Source: Nakamurella flava
GTDB lineage: Bacteria; Actinomycetota; Actinomycetes; Mycobacteriales; Nakamurellaceae
Direction of reading: 5' to 3'
Assembly (NCBI RefSeq): GCF_005298075.1
Contig: NZ_SZZH01000006.1
Coordinates: forward strand, 186,001 to 250,000
Length of the DNA stretch: 64,000 bases
Part shown: one piece after another, positions 1 to 7,814 of the stretch
How positions within the stretch are numbered: position 1 is the stretch's first letter
How the letters are laid out: each line of letters starts with the position of its first letter
Made by a program: the position numbers and the translations under genes
The notes under the pieces: model-generated
The model's database searches: none
Seen by the model: only the letters and a program-made list of their open reading frames with translations
What the model was told of the DNA's origin: nothing

Positions 1-166
1 ACTGACGTGGCGGTCGCTGGCCGAGATCGGCAACCTCTCGTCGTCCTCGGTGCTGCACGTGCTGCGCGACACCCTGCGGGACCGGCCCCCGTCACCGGGT
101 TCGACCGGGGTGCTGATGGCGATGGGCCCGGGGTTCTGTGCCGAGCTCGTGCTGCTGGAATGGTGA
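1..166 (+). CDS. Type III polyketide synthase, C-terminal end (partial)
   Basis: Only the last 54 codons lie in the window; the frame opens at base 2 and stops at TGA 164-166. The fragment has the GNLSS segment that carries the catalytic Asn of the Cys-His-Asn triad of chalcone/stilbene-synthase-like enzymes (Asn codon at 32-34) and the terminal GPGF loop followed by AELVLLEW, the usual family C-terminus. Family members load an acyl starter and extend it with malonyl-CoA, giving pyrones or resorcinols. The next gene starts 7 nt downstream and encodes an ICMT-type methyltransferase, followed by a flavin monooxygenase. This is the composition of SrsABC-type phenolic-lipid operons, so an alkylresorcinol product is inferred. 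The N-terminal half with the catalytic Cys is outside the window. Confidence 0.85.
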   Translation, partial: LTWRSLAEIGNLSSSSVLHVLRDTLRDRPPSPGSTGVLMAMGPGFCAELVLLEW

Positions 167-173
167 CGGCCCG

Positions 174-716
174 GTGATCGCGTACACGCTGTTCGTGCTG
201 GCCGTCGGGGTCGAGCGGCTGGCCGAGATGGTCGTCTCCAAGCGTCATCTCGCCTGGGCGCTGGCCCGTGGTGGGCGGGAGTACGGCCGCGGGCACTTCC
301 CGCCGATGGTCGCCCTGCACACCGCGCTGCTGCTCGGCTGCGTGGCGGAGGTGTGGCTGCTGGACCGGCCGTTCCTGCCGTGGCTGGGCTGGCCGATGGT
401 CGCAGTCGTGGTCGGCACCCAGGCGCTGCGCTGGTGGTGCATCCGCACCCTCGGCTCGCAGTGGAACACCCGGGTCGTCGTAGTGCCGGGGATGCCGCTG
501 GTCAGCGGTGGGCCGTATCGCTGGTTCAAGCATCCGAACTACGTGGCCGTCGTGCTGGAGGGCATCGCCCTGCCGCTGGTGCACAGCGCGTGGATCACCG
601 CGGTGGTGTTCACGCTGCTCAACGCCTGGTTGCTGCGGGTGCGTCTGGGGGTCGAGAACCGGGCGTTGCTGGATTCCGAGCTGCCCCCGGCCGACCGGTC
701 GGCCGCACCGCGGTGA
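174..716 (+). CDS. Isoprenylcysteine carboxyl methyltransferase-family methyltransferase
   Basis: A 180-residue integral membrane protein with about four or five hydrophobic segments. The C-terminal part has the family signature GGPYRWFKHPNYVAVVLE, where the Arg/His-Pro-Asn-Tyr stretch helps bind S-adenosylmethionine. Actinobacterial members beside type III polyketide synthases O-methylate phenolic lipids (SrsB type). The GTG start at 174 is preferred because it lies just after the upstream stop; an in-frame ATG at 138 would overlap the synthase by 29 nt and add a non-hydrophobic tail. The stop overlaps the start of the next gene, so the three genes are probably translated as one operon. The substrate is inferred from context only. 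Confidence 0.8.
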   Translation: MIAYTLFVLAVGVERLAEMVVSKRHLAWALARGGREYGRGHFPPMVALHTALLLGCVAEVWLLDRPFLPWLGWPMVAVVVGTQALRWWCIRTLGSQWNTRVVVVPGMPLVSGGPYRWFKHPNYVAVVLEGIALPLVHSAWITAVVFTLLNAWLLRVRLGVENRALLDSELPPADRSAAPR

Positions 717-1747
717 CCGACATCCTGGTGGCCGGGGCCGGTCCGGCTGGCCTGGCCACCGCGCTGCTGGCCGCGCGGGCCGGGTTCGACGTGCGCGTGA
801 TCGACCCCCGGGTCGGAGCGGGCGGCGATTCAAGCCCGATCGACAAGGCCTGCGGCGAGGGCCTGATGCCCGGCGCGGTTGCTGCGTTGCGGTCGCTGGG
901 GGTGCGACCGGCGGGGCGGGAGTTCGCCGGGATCGAGTACGCCGACGGCCGGCGACGGGCGGTGGCGGACTTCCCTGCCGGTCCCGGTCTCGGGGTGCGG
1001 CGCACGGCGTTGTCGTCGGCGCTGCTGACCGCGGTGGTCGACGCCGGAGTCCCCGTACAGGCCGGCTCGGTCCGGTCGGTCGATCAGGACGACAGCGGGG
1101 TCACCGTCGACGGACAGCGATGTCGCTACCTGATCGCCGCCGACGGGCTGCACTCGCCGATCAGCCGCCTACTCGCCCTCGACCGACCGGCCAAGGGGCG
1201 GCAGCGGTGGGGGCAGCGGCGGCATTTCGGGGTGGCGCCGTGGAGCGACCGGGTGCAGGTGCACTGGTCGCCGCACGGTGAGGCGTACGTGACGCCGGTG
1301 GCCGACGACCTGGTCGGGGTGGCCGTCCTCAGCTCCGAGAAGGTTCCATTCGCCGAGCAGTTGCGGTGGTTCCCCCAGATCGCCGAGCGGGTGGCCGGTT
1401 CCGACGGCGGACCAGTGCGGGGCGCGGGCCCACTGCGGCGCCGGACGACGAAGCGCGTCGCCGGGCGGGTACTGCTGGTCGGGGACGCCTCCGGATACGT
1501 CGACGCGCTCACGGGCGAAGGTGTCGCCGTGTCGCTGGCCTGCGCACAGGCGCTGGTCGACTGCCTGCACCGGGGACGCCCGCAGGAGTACGAGAAGCGT
1601 TGGCGCACGGCCTCCCTGCGGTACCGGGCGTTGACGTCCGGGGTGCTGTGGGCGTCGGGGCGGCCGGTGCTGCGGCGGCGGATCGTGCCGACCGCCGCAG
1701 CGTTGCCGTGGGTTTTCCGGGGTGTGGTCGGACAGTTGGCCCGCTAG
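713..1747 (+). CDS. FAD-dependent monooxygenase/oxidoreductase (SrsC-like)
   Basis: A 344-residue flavoprotein. The N-terminal dinucleotide-binding loop GAGPAG is at residues 8-13; the second FAD motif, VLLVGDASG followed by DALTGEG, sits near residue 255. This is the pattern of p-hydroxybenzoate-hydroxylase-like and geranylgeranyl-reductase-like enzymes. It starts with GTG at 713, overlapping the methyltransferase stop by 4 nt. Next to a type III polyketide synthase and a methyltransferase, the likely role is hydroxylation of a resorcinol ring to a quinone/quinol lipid, as SrsC does in Streptomyces griseus. That role is inference; a reductase acting on an isoprenoid is the alternative. Confidence 0.8.
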   Translation: MTDILVAGAGPAGLATALLAARAGFDVRVIDPRVGAGGDSSPIDKACGEGLMPGAVAALRSLGVRPAGREFAGIEYADGRRRAVADFPAGPGLGVRRTALSSALLTAVVDAGVPVQAGSVRSVDQDDSGVTVDGQRCRYLIAADGLHSPISRLLALDRPAKGRQRWGQRRHFGVAPWSDRVQVHWSPHGEAYVTPVADDLVGVAVLSSEKVPFAEQLRWFPQIAERVAGSDGGPVRGAGPLRRRTTKRVAGRVLLVGDASGYVDALTGEGVAVSLACAQALVDCLHRGRPQEYEKRWRTASLRYRALTSGVLWASGRPVLRRRIVPTAAALPWVFRGVVGQLAR

Positions 1748-1766
1748 AGCGACCGTCGCGTCGCGG

Positions 1767-2531
1767 TCACGACAGGACGGTCACGGTGGGTCCGGCGTCG
1801 ACGAGGATGGCTTCGCCACTGGGGCGGCGGGGTTCCATGGTCAGCAGGTCGACCGCGGCGCGGGCTACGTCGTCGACGGGGGTCAGCCGGCCGCTGGGGG
1901 CGAAACCGGCGGCGAAGCCGTTCTTGTCGTCGGGCGCCCCGCCGGTCAAACGGTCGACCATGGGGGTGTCGATCACCCACGGGCAGAGTGTGTAGACGTC
2001 GATGCCGGCGTCGGCGAGCAGGGGCGCGGCGCTGCGGCCGGCGGCCACCACGCCCGCCTTCGCCGCCGCGTAGGGCACGGCGATCGGCACCGGCAGCACG
2101 GTGCCGACGAAGGACGCGGTGTTGACGATGACGCCGCCGCTGCGCAGGTGCGTGGAAGCGTGGTGCAGGCCGGACAGCACGCTGGTCAGGTTGGCGTCGA
2201 CGACCTCGCGGAGGGCCTCGGCGGTCCAGGTGTCCATCGGGCCGATGGGTCCCTCAGTGCCCGCGTTCGAGAACCAGTAGTCGATCGGACCATCGGCTGC
2301 GGCGACCCGCGCGAGTTCGGCCACGTCCGCGTCGTTCGTGACGTCGGCGGCGACGAACCGGGCATGACCCCCGGCGTCGGTGATGGCCTGGACGACAGCG
2401 GCCCCGCGCTCGGCGTTGCGGCCGGAGACGACGACGTGGGCGCCGGCGGCGGCGAGGCGGTGCGCGATGGCCGCGCCGATGCCGCTGGTGGAGCCGGTGA
2501 CGACGGCGGTCCGTCCGGTCAGATCGGTCAT
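1767..2531 (-). CDS. Short-chain dehydrogenase/reductase (classical SDR)
   Basis: A 254-residue NAD(P)-dependent oxidoreductase. It has the cofactor loop TGSTSGIG at residues 12-19, the structural NAG motif, an active-site Ser in NTASF and the catalytic YAAAK. An AGGAGA ribosome-binding site precedes the ATG at 2531. It is the last gene of a minus-strand operon after a TetR regulator and an MGT-type glycosyltransferase, 35 nt downstream of the latter. The substrate is unknown; co-transcription with a glycosyltransferase suggests tailoring or detoxification of a small aglycone. Confidence 0.85.
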   Translation of the reverse strand: MTDLTGRTAVVTGSTSGIGAAIAHRLAAAGAHVVVSGRNAERGAAVVQAITDAGGHARFVAADVTNDADVAELARVAAADGPIDYWFSNAGTEGPIGPMDTWTAEALREVVDANLTSVLSGLHHASTHLRSGGVIVNTASFVGTVLPVPIAVPYAAAKAGVVAAGRSAAPLLADAGIDVYTLCPWVIDTPMVDRLTGGAPDDKNGFAAGFAPSGRLTPVDDVARAAVDLLTMEPRRPSGEAILVDAGPTVTVLS

Positions 2532-2566
2532 GGTGCGTTCTCTCCTGTCAAAGGATGGGTGGGTGG

Positions 2567-3862
2567 TCAGACGGACAAGCTGTGGCCGGCGAGCAGTTTC
2601 TCGATGTCCTCGGCGAGACCGGTTGCACCGGGGGCGGTGTCGATAACCGCACCGATGCGCCGGGCGTTCGCCGCGTAGCTGGGGTCGGCCAGGATCCGCT
2701 GCACGGCGTCACGGATGGCCGATGCCTTCGGCCGACCGGTGCGGAGGTTGATTCCGACGCCGGCGGCCTGCACCCGGGCCGAGGTCTCGACCTTGTCCTC
2801 GGAGTCGCCGGCGATGACGATCGGCACACCGTGTCGCATGGCGTGGTGGAGCCCGCCGTAGCCGCCATTGGTGACCAGCACGCTGGTGCGCTCCAGCAGC
2901 TCGTCGTACGGGAGATAACTGGCGGCGAAGGCGTTCGCCGGGAGGGCCGGCAGGGTGTCGACGTCACGTCCGCCGGTGGTGACGGCGACCTGCACCGGCA
3001 GGCTGGCCAGGGCGGTGACGGTGGGCAGGATGACCTCGGAGTAGTCGGTGTTGGCCACCGTGCCCTGGGTGACGTGGACGAGCGGGAGTGCCGGGTCGAG
3101 CTCGTCGAACCAGGGCGGGGCGGGCGTGGGCTGGCTGGCTGCGGTTGCCATCGGCCCGTAGAAGCGCAGGTCCGGCGGGGCGTCGCTGCGGTGGTACTCG
3201 AAGTCCTCGACGGTGAATTGGGCAAGCAGGTCGCTGCGGGAGAGGACGTCCATGAAGAACGCGCCGTCCAGCGGCGGCGCGCCGACGTCGGCGAGGAAGC
3301 GGTCGAGCGACTTGTGGACCGGTCGCAGCACGAGCCGGGAGGTGCGGCTCAACAGGCGGTTTCGCATCCGGTTGAGCGTGGGCTGCCGGAGCGGCGTGAT
3401 GCCGAGGCCGTACGGGGCGGTGTCGCGGCTGGAGAACCCGGCCGGTCCGATGCCGCACAGGACGGTGAGCGGACGCTCGGCCCGCGGTCGCCCGAAGAGG
3501 GTTTGGACGCCCAGGAAGGTCATGTCGTGCAGGACAACGTCGGCCGGTTCGCCGCGTAGGAGCTGTTCCAGGCAGGCGGCGGCGGGCCCGGCCGGGTCGA
3601 CGAAGGCCCGCTCGACGCCCCGGTTGATGGTGGCCAGACCTCGTTCCCGTTTCTCGTCGCCGGCGCCGATCGAGTCGAGGGTGTCGGCCTCGGCCGGGAG
3701 GGGGACGAAGGGGATGCCGGCTCGGGTGACCATCGGTTCGTAGCGGGCACCGGTGAGCATCCGGACGCGCCACCCGCGGCGGTGCAGCTCCTGGGCGACG
3801 ACGAGCAGCGGGCCGACGTGGCCGACGGCGGGCATGCTGCAGAGCAGGGCGGATCGGGTCAT
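2567..3862 (-). CDS. MGT-type (macrolide/UDP-) glycosyltransferase, GT-B fold
   Basis: A 431-residue GT1-like glycosyltransferase. The N-terminal acceptor domain begins MTRSALLCSMPAVGHVGPLL, with the usual catalytic His in GHV. The C-terminal donor domain has TNGGYGGLHHAMRHGVP and ends its loop with DSEDK rather than the common DQ. NGG in place of HGG is seen in a subgroup of bacterial and fungal MGT enzymes. The ATG at 3862 overlaps the upstream TetR stop (ATGA), giving tight coupling; longer in-frame starts upstream would run into the regulator and are unlikely. The acceptor is unknown. Context suggests a regulator-controlled glycosylation of a xenobiotic or secondary metabolite. Confidence 0.82.
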   Translation of the reverse strand: MTRSALLCSMPAVGHVGPLLVVAQELHRRGWRVRMLTGARYEPMVTRAGIPFVPLPAEADTLDSIGAGDEKRERGLATINRGVERAFVDPAGPAAACLEQLLRGEPADVVLHDMTFLGVQTLFGRPRAERPLTVLCGIGPAGFSSRDTAPYGLGITPLRQPTLNRMRNRLLSRTSRLVLRPVHKSLDRFLADVGAPPLDGAFFMDVLSRSDLLAQFTVEDFEYHRSDAPPDLRFYGPMATAASQPTPAPPWFDELDPALPLVHVTQGTVANTDYSEVILPTVTALASLPVQVAVTTGGRDVDTLPALPANAFAASYLPYDELLERTSVLVTNGGYGGLHHAMRHGVPIVIAGDSEDKVETSARVQAAGVGINLRTGRPKASAIRDAVQRILADPSYAANARRIGAVIDTAPGATGLAEDIEKLLAGHSLSV

Positions 3863-4497
3863 GGGGTGGCTCCCAGGTGGTCGGCGAGGCGACCGAGCTG
3901 CCCGGTCAGCCAGGTGCGGTAGGCGGCGATGTCCCAACCGCGGGTGACGGTGAGGTGGGTCCAGGGGTCGGGACCGGTGAGGAGGCCGAGCACGTCGGCG
4001 GCGCCGTCGAGCTGGTCATCGCGGATGCGACCGCGCTGGAGGAACCAGCCGGCGGCAATGGTCATGTCGCGGTGGCGGCGCTTCTCGAGGTCGAGATAGG
4101 CGGCCCGGACCAGGGTGTCGCTGTCGGCCGCCGCGTACATCGCGCGCACGATCGCCGCCGACCGCTGATTGGCGGCGATGAGAAAGTCGACGTACCGGGC
4201 GATGGCCAGGTCGGTGTCGGGTTCGCTCATGATCGCGACCAGTTCCGGTCGTTCGGTGAGCGAGTGCCGGCCCTCGTCGCCGGCGAACGAGCGCTCGACC
4301 GCGGCGATCAGCAGCGCGTGCTTCGGTCCGTTCAGATGGACCGTCGGCACCGAGACGCCCGCCGCGGCGGCGATGGCTTTGGTCGAGGTGGCCACGTAGC
4401 CGTCACGGATGAACAGCCGCGCGGCCGACTCGACGATGGTGATGCGAGTCGCGGCCGCCTCGGCCTGCCGTTGCGGGGAGTGGTAGCTACGAGGCAT
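3859..4497 (-). CDS. TetR-family transcriptional regulator
   Basis: A 212-residue protein with an N-terminal TetR helix-turn-helix at about residues 17-63 (ARLFIRDGYVATSTKAIAAAAGVSVPTV) and a helical C-terminal ligand domain. The residues after the recognition helix read HLNGPKHALL rather than the usual YxxFxxKxxL. It is the first gene of the operon with the glycosyltransferase and SDR, overlapping the former by 4 nt. A quasi-palindrome 160 bp upstream could be its own operator, so autoregulation with ligand release is likely. The ligand is unknown. Confidence 0.85.
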   Translation of the reverse strand: MPRSYHSPQRQAEAAATRITIVESAARLFIRDGYVATSTKAIAAAAGVSVPTVHLNGPKHALLIAAVERSFAGDEGRHSLTERPELVAIMSEPDTDLAIARYVDFLIAANQRSAAIVRAMYAAADSDTLVRAAYLDLEKRRHRDMTIAAGWFLQRGRIRDDQLDGAADVLGLLTGPDPWTHLTVTRGWDIAAYRTWLTGQLGRLADHLGATP

Positions 4498-4656
4498 TCC
4501 GGGCGGCCTCGTTCCCGGACGACGAACCCCGGCGGGGTGCGGCTCGCTGGGGGCGCATCGGACCCGCGGTGGACAAGGCAGTCGCGCACCGCATGGGACC
4601 TCCCCCGGCCGGATCGAGTCGACCTCCGGGATCGGGGCCGCCCCGTCAGATTCCGT

Positions 4657-4671
4657 TATAGCGGCGCTCTA
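4657..4671. promoter_or_regulatory. Candidate TetR operator / promoter of the glycosyltransferase operon
   Basis: The 15-mer TATAGCGGCGCTCTA matches its own reverse complement at 12 of 15 positions (two TAnAGCG half-sites). On the minus strand it contains TATAAC, a good -10 element, 155-160 nt upstream of the TetR ATG. No convincing -35 hexamer is seen at 17 nt. Binding by the TetR protein is inference. Confidence 0.4.
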
Positions 4672-4756
4672 GTCAATACAGATCGGCCGTTGGCGCCCAG
4701 ATGAGGGATCGGCCACCGTCGCGGTGCTCGCGGGGGATAACCACTGGAGTAGAGAT

Positions 4757-5143
4757 TCAGGCCCCCGGCACGCCCCAGAAGTCGCGCAGGTCCCTTCCGA
4801 CCCCGTAGTCACCCGGTACCGACGCCTGCAGCCGGTGGTCCGGCCGCCGGCCACCGTCGGGCGGGACGACCCGGCCGATTCCCGGTCCACGACGTGACCG
4901 GGCCAGCTGGCGGGGGCTGCCCTCCCGGACGTACACGGCGGCCAGCGCGCACGCCTCGCCGATCATCATGCTGCGACCCGTCGCCGTGGACGGGCCGTCG
5001 CTCAGCAGCCAGTCGGCGACCGCACAGACACGGACCAACTCGTCGTCGGTACACGTGAGGATCCATTCCGCAGTGGCCGCCTCGCCGTACCGGTCGAGAG
5101 CCTCGGCGACCATGTCCACGCCCGTCGTCAGCACGATCGTCAC
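4757..5143 (-). CDS. Hypothetical protein coupled to the LysR regulator
   Basis: Not recognised. A 128-residue soluble protein with an N-terminal half of predicted helix (about residues 8-72, rich in Ala, Glu and Leu) and a charged, Gly/Arg/Pro-rich tail. The GTG start at 5143 overlaps the stop of the LysR gene by 4 nt, so it is probably translated from the LysR message. There is no signal peptide or membrane segment, and no enzyme motif is visible. Confidence 0.55.
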   Translation of the reverse strand: MTIVLTTGVDMVAEALDRYGEAATAEWILTCTDDELVRVCAVADWLLSDGPSTATGRSMMIGEACALAAVYVREGSPRQLARSRRGPGIGRVVPPDGGRRPDHRLQASVPGDYGVGRDLRDFWGVPGA

Positions 5144-6063
5144 GGTAACGGCGCCGCTGTCCGGTCGGCGGCCGCCGCCCGCATCGCATCGGCGACCGCC
5201 GCGATCGCCGGCGTCCGTGCGGCCCGGGTCGAGAGGAAGACCTCACGTCCCACCGGCCCTCGCTCCACCGGCCGGGTCACCACCCCGGGCGCCGGGTGGT
5301 GGGCGAGCACGAGATCCGGGAGCAGCGCGACGGCTCCCGCGGTGCGGACCAACTCGATCTGGGTGAGGAAGTCGTCCGAGCTGTACCGCAGGTCAGGCTC
5401 AAAGCCGCCGGCCTCGCGGCAGGCGCGCACCACCATCTCGCGGTGACCGGTTCCGGGTTGCGACGCCACCCATGTCGCCGCGGCGAGTTCCGCCAGGGGC
5501 ACCCGTGCGCGGTCCGCCGCCTCATGGCCCAGCGGCAGTACCAGCCGATTCTGTTCGCGCAGCAACGGTTCCCGGACGAGGTCGTCGTGCACGGCGAGCG
5601 GATGGCCTTCGTACTCGTCCCCGACCACCGCATCCAACTGCTGCAGGCGCAGCGCGGGCGCCGCCAGTTCCACGTCGATCTCGGTGGCCTCCACCCGGAT
5701 GGCCGGATGCTCCCCCAGCACCGAACGGATCGCCGGCACGACGATGCTCAGGAACGCCGACTGGAAGGCGGCCACCCGCACGACCCCGGCCGGCCGGCCG
5801 GCGGCGACCGAGGCCAGTTCGGCCTCCGCCGCCTCCACCCCGGCGAGCAGGGACGCGGCGTGCCGCACCAACACCGCACCCGCGTCGGTCAGGCGCACGT
5901 TGCGGCCCACCCGTTCCAGCAGCGGAGCACCGGCCTCGCGCTCCAGGACGGCGAGCTGCTGGGAGATGGCGCTCGGCGTGTAGCCGAGCGACCGGGCCGC
6001 CGCGTGGACGGTGCCGCGGCCAGCCACTTCGCGGAGCAGTCGCAGGCGGTGCAGGTCCAGCAT
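5140..6063 (-). CDS. LysR-family transcriptional regulator
   Basis: A 307-residue protein starting MLDLHRLRLLREVAGRGTVH, with the winged helix-turn-helix at residues 3-60 (AARSLGYTPSAISQQLAVLE) and a periplasmic-binding-protein-like effector domain from about residue 90. It is divergent from an EamA-type exporter, 53 bp away, the standard arrangement for a LysR protein and the transporter it controls. The intergenic region has a TTCAC/GTGAA pair at 6068-6072 and 6110-6114 that could be part of the binding site, but no classical T-N11-A box stands out. Confidence 0.85.
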   Translation of the reverse strand: MLDLHRLRLLREVAGRGTVHAAARSLGYTPSAISQQLAVLEREAGAPLLERVGRNVRLTDAGAVLVRHAASLLAGVEAAEAELASVAAGRPAGVVRVAAFQSAFLSIVVPAIRSVLGEHPAIRVEATEIDVELAAPALRLQQLDAVVGDEYEGHPLAVHDDLVREPLLREQNRLVLPLGHEAADRARVPLAELAAATWVASQPGTGHREMVVRACREAGGFEPDLRYSSDDFLTQIELVRTAGAVALLPDLVLAHHPAPGVVTRPVERGPVGREVFLSTRAARTPAIAAVADAMRAAAADRTAAPLP

Positions 6064-6116
6064 CTGTTCACCATAGCTACACGATCACGTACACCAACTG
6101 GAGATGGACGTGAACG

Positions 6117-7076
6117 TTGTGGCGCGCCGATGATCACCGCGTGGGAACCGCTCTCTGCCTGTTGTCCGCCGTCGGCTTCGGCGTCATGGCCGTCTTCGGC
6201 AAGCTCTCGTACGACGCCGGGGCGTCCGTCGACATGGTGCTGCTGGCCCGATTCGGGATTGCCGGGGCGGTGCTGCTGGCCGTGGCGGCGGCACGACATG
6301 CCTTTCGGGGCCTGACCGTCCGGCCGGTGGTCACCGGGTTGGCCATGGGCGCGATCGGCTACGCCCTGCAGGCCGGCTTCTATTTCGCGGCCCTGACGCG
6401 TGTCGACGCCTCGCTGGTCGCGCTGATCCTCTACGTCTATCCGGTGCTCGTCATGGCCGGCGCGATCGCACTGCGCCGTGAACGGGCCTCGGTGCGCCGG
6501 TGCGTCGCCCTGGTGGTCGCCCTGACCGGCATCGTCCTGGTGCTCGCCGGCGCGAGTGCAGGCCAGATCGACGCCCTCGGAGCCCTTCTCGCCCTGGGAT
6601 CGGCGCTGACGTACACCGTCTACATCCTGGTCGGTGACCGCCTCACCGCCGACGTCCCGGCGCTGCCGTTGTCCGCGCTGGTCTGCTGCGGAGCGTTCGG
6701 CACGTTCCTGATCATCGGAACCACCGGCCACACCGTCGATCTCGCCATCGCGCCGGTCGGCTGGCTGTGGTTGACGGCGATCGCACTGATCAGCACCGTG
6801 GCCGCCGTGCTGTGCTTCTTCGCCGGCCTGGCCCGCGTCGGTCCGTCCAAAGCGGCCATCCTCTCCATCCTCGAACCGGTCGTCACCGTGGGATCGGCGG
6901 CCCTCGTCTTCGGCGAGTCGATGGGCCCCGCCCAGTGGTGCGGCGGGCTGCTGGTCCTGGGTGCTGTCGTCATCGTGCAGTGGAAGCGGCGGTCGCGTCC
7001 GGTGGCGACCGACCCGGTCACCACGGCGAACGGTCCGGCTGCGATCCCCGCCCGGTGCGCCGCCGCCGAGGGGTGA
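6117..7076 (+). CDS. EamA/DMT-family transporter
   Basis: About 319 residues with ten hydrophobic segments in two EamA repeats; the second repeat has the typical PSKAAILSILEPVVTV segment. Drug/metabolite transporters of this family mostly export amino acids or small metabolites across the inner membrane. The start is uncertain: TTG at 6117 keeps the longest frame, while GTG at 6141 would begin directly before the first membrane helix; neither has a strong ribosome-binding site. It is divergent from and probably regulated by the LysR gene. A Pro/Arg-rich cytoplasmic tail follows the last helix. Confidence 0.8.
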   Translation: MWRADDHRVGTALCLLSAVGFGVMAVFGKLSYDAGASVDMVLLARFGIAGAVLLAVAAARHAFRGLTVRPVVTGLAMGAIGYALQAGFYFAALTRVDASLVALILYVYPVLVMAGAIALRRERASVRRCVALVVALTGIVLVLAGASAGQIDALGALLALGSALTYTVYILVGDRLTADVPALPLSALVCCGAFGTFLIIGTTGHTVDLAIAPVGWLWLTAIALISTVAAVLCFFAGLARVGPSKAAILSILEPVVTVGSAALVFGESMGPAQWCGGLLVLGAVVIVQWKRRSRPVATDPVTTANGPAAIPARCAAAEG

Positions 7077-7153
7077 GGCCGGTTCACCCGGGTACTTCTC
7101 TCCCCGTTCGCGACGGACATCCCCTCGTGGACGGCTTGGAAAGGAGGCCCCCC

Positions 7154-7813
7154 GTGGCCGATATCGCGATCTTCGACGTCGACGGCACCCTGGTCGACAG
7201 CAACTACCAGCACGCGCTCGCCTGGTACCGGGCGTTCCGGCGCTACGACATCACCCTGCCGCTGTGGCGCATCCACCGGGCGCTCGGCATGGGCGGTGAC
7301 CAGCTGGTCGGCGCGGTCGCCGGCGACCGGGTCGAGGAGGAGCACGGCGACGACCTGCGGGACGCCTGGCTGGAGGAGTTCGATCCGCTGCTGCCCGAGG
7401 TGGCCCCGATCGAGGGCGCCCGCGACCTGCTCGTCGAGGTCAAGCGACGCGGATTCCGCCTGGTGCTAGCCAGTTCCGGCGAGGAACGCATCGTGAAGGC
7501 GTTCCTCGAGCTGTTCGACGGGGAGGCACTCGCCGACGCGTGGACGACGTCCGCCGACGCCGAACACAGCAAGCCCGCAACGGATCTCGTCGAGACCGCG
7601 GTGCAGAAGGTCGGCGGCGGCTCGGGCGTCATAGTCGGCGACGCCACCTGGGACTGCATCGCCGCCGGCAAGCTCGGCTTCCCCACGATCACCGTGCAGA
7701 CCGGCGGGTTCTCCCCGGACGAGCTCCGGGAGAGCGGGGCCATCAAGGTCTACGACTCCCTGGTCGAGCTCCGGGAGAACCTGGACGACACCCCGCTACG
7801 GGCGGCCGACTGA
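7154..7813 (+). CDS. HAD-superfamily hydrolase (phosphoglycolate-phosphatase-like)
   Basis: A 219-residue phosphatase-like protein. Motif I is IFDVDGTLVDSN, with nucleophile Asp8 and acid/base Asp10; motif II is LASSG; motif III includes HSKPATD; motif IV is GDATWDC. A helical cap lies between motifs I and II (about residues 16-85). An AAGGAGG ribosome-binding site at 7141-7147 fixes the GTG start at 7154. It ends 1 nt before the convergent permease gene. The substrate is unknown; family members dephosphorylate small phosphate esters. Confidence 0.85.
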   Translation: MADIAIFDVDGTLVDSNYQHALAWYRAFRRYDITLPLWRIHRALGMGGDQLVGAVAGDRVEEEHGDDLRDAWLEEFDPLLPEVAPIEGARDLLVEVKRRGFRLVLASSGEERIVKAFLELFDGEALADAWTTSADAEHSKPATDLVETAVQKVGGGSGVIVGDATWDCIAAGKLGFPTITVQTGGFSPDELRESGAIKVYDSLVELRENLDDTPLRAAD

Positions 7814-7814
7814 A

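Noticed and set aside
138-173. Upstream ATG start for the ICMT-family methyltransferase
   Set aside because: It would overlap the polyketide synthase by 29 nt and add a Cys/Ser-rich tail not typical of the family; GTG 174 fits the operon spacing.
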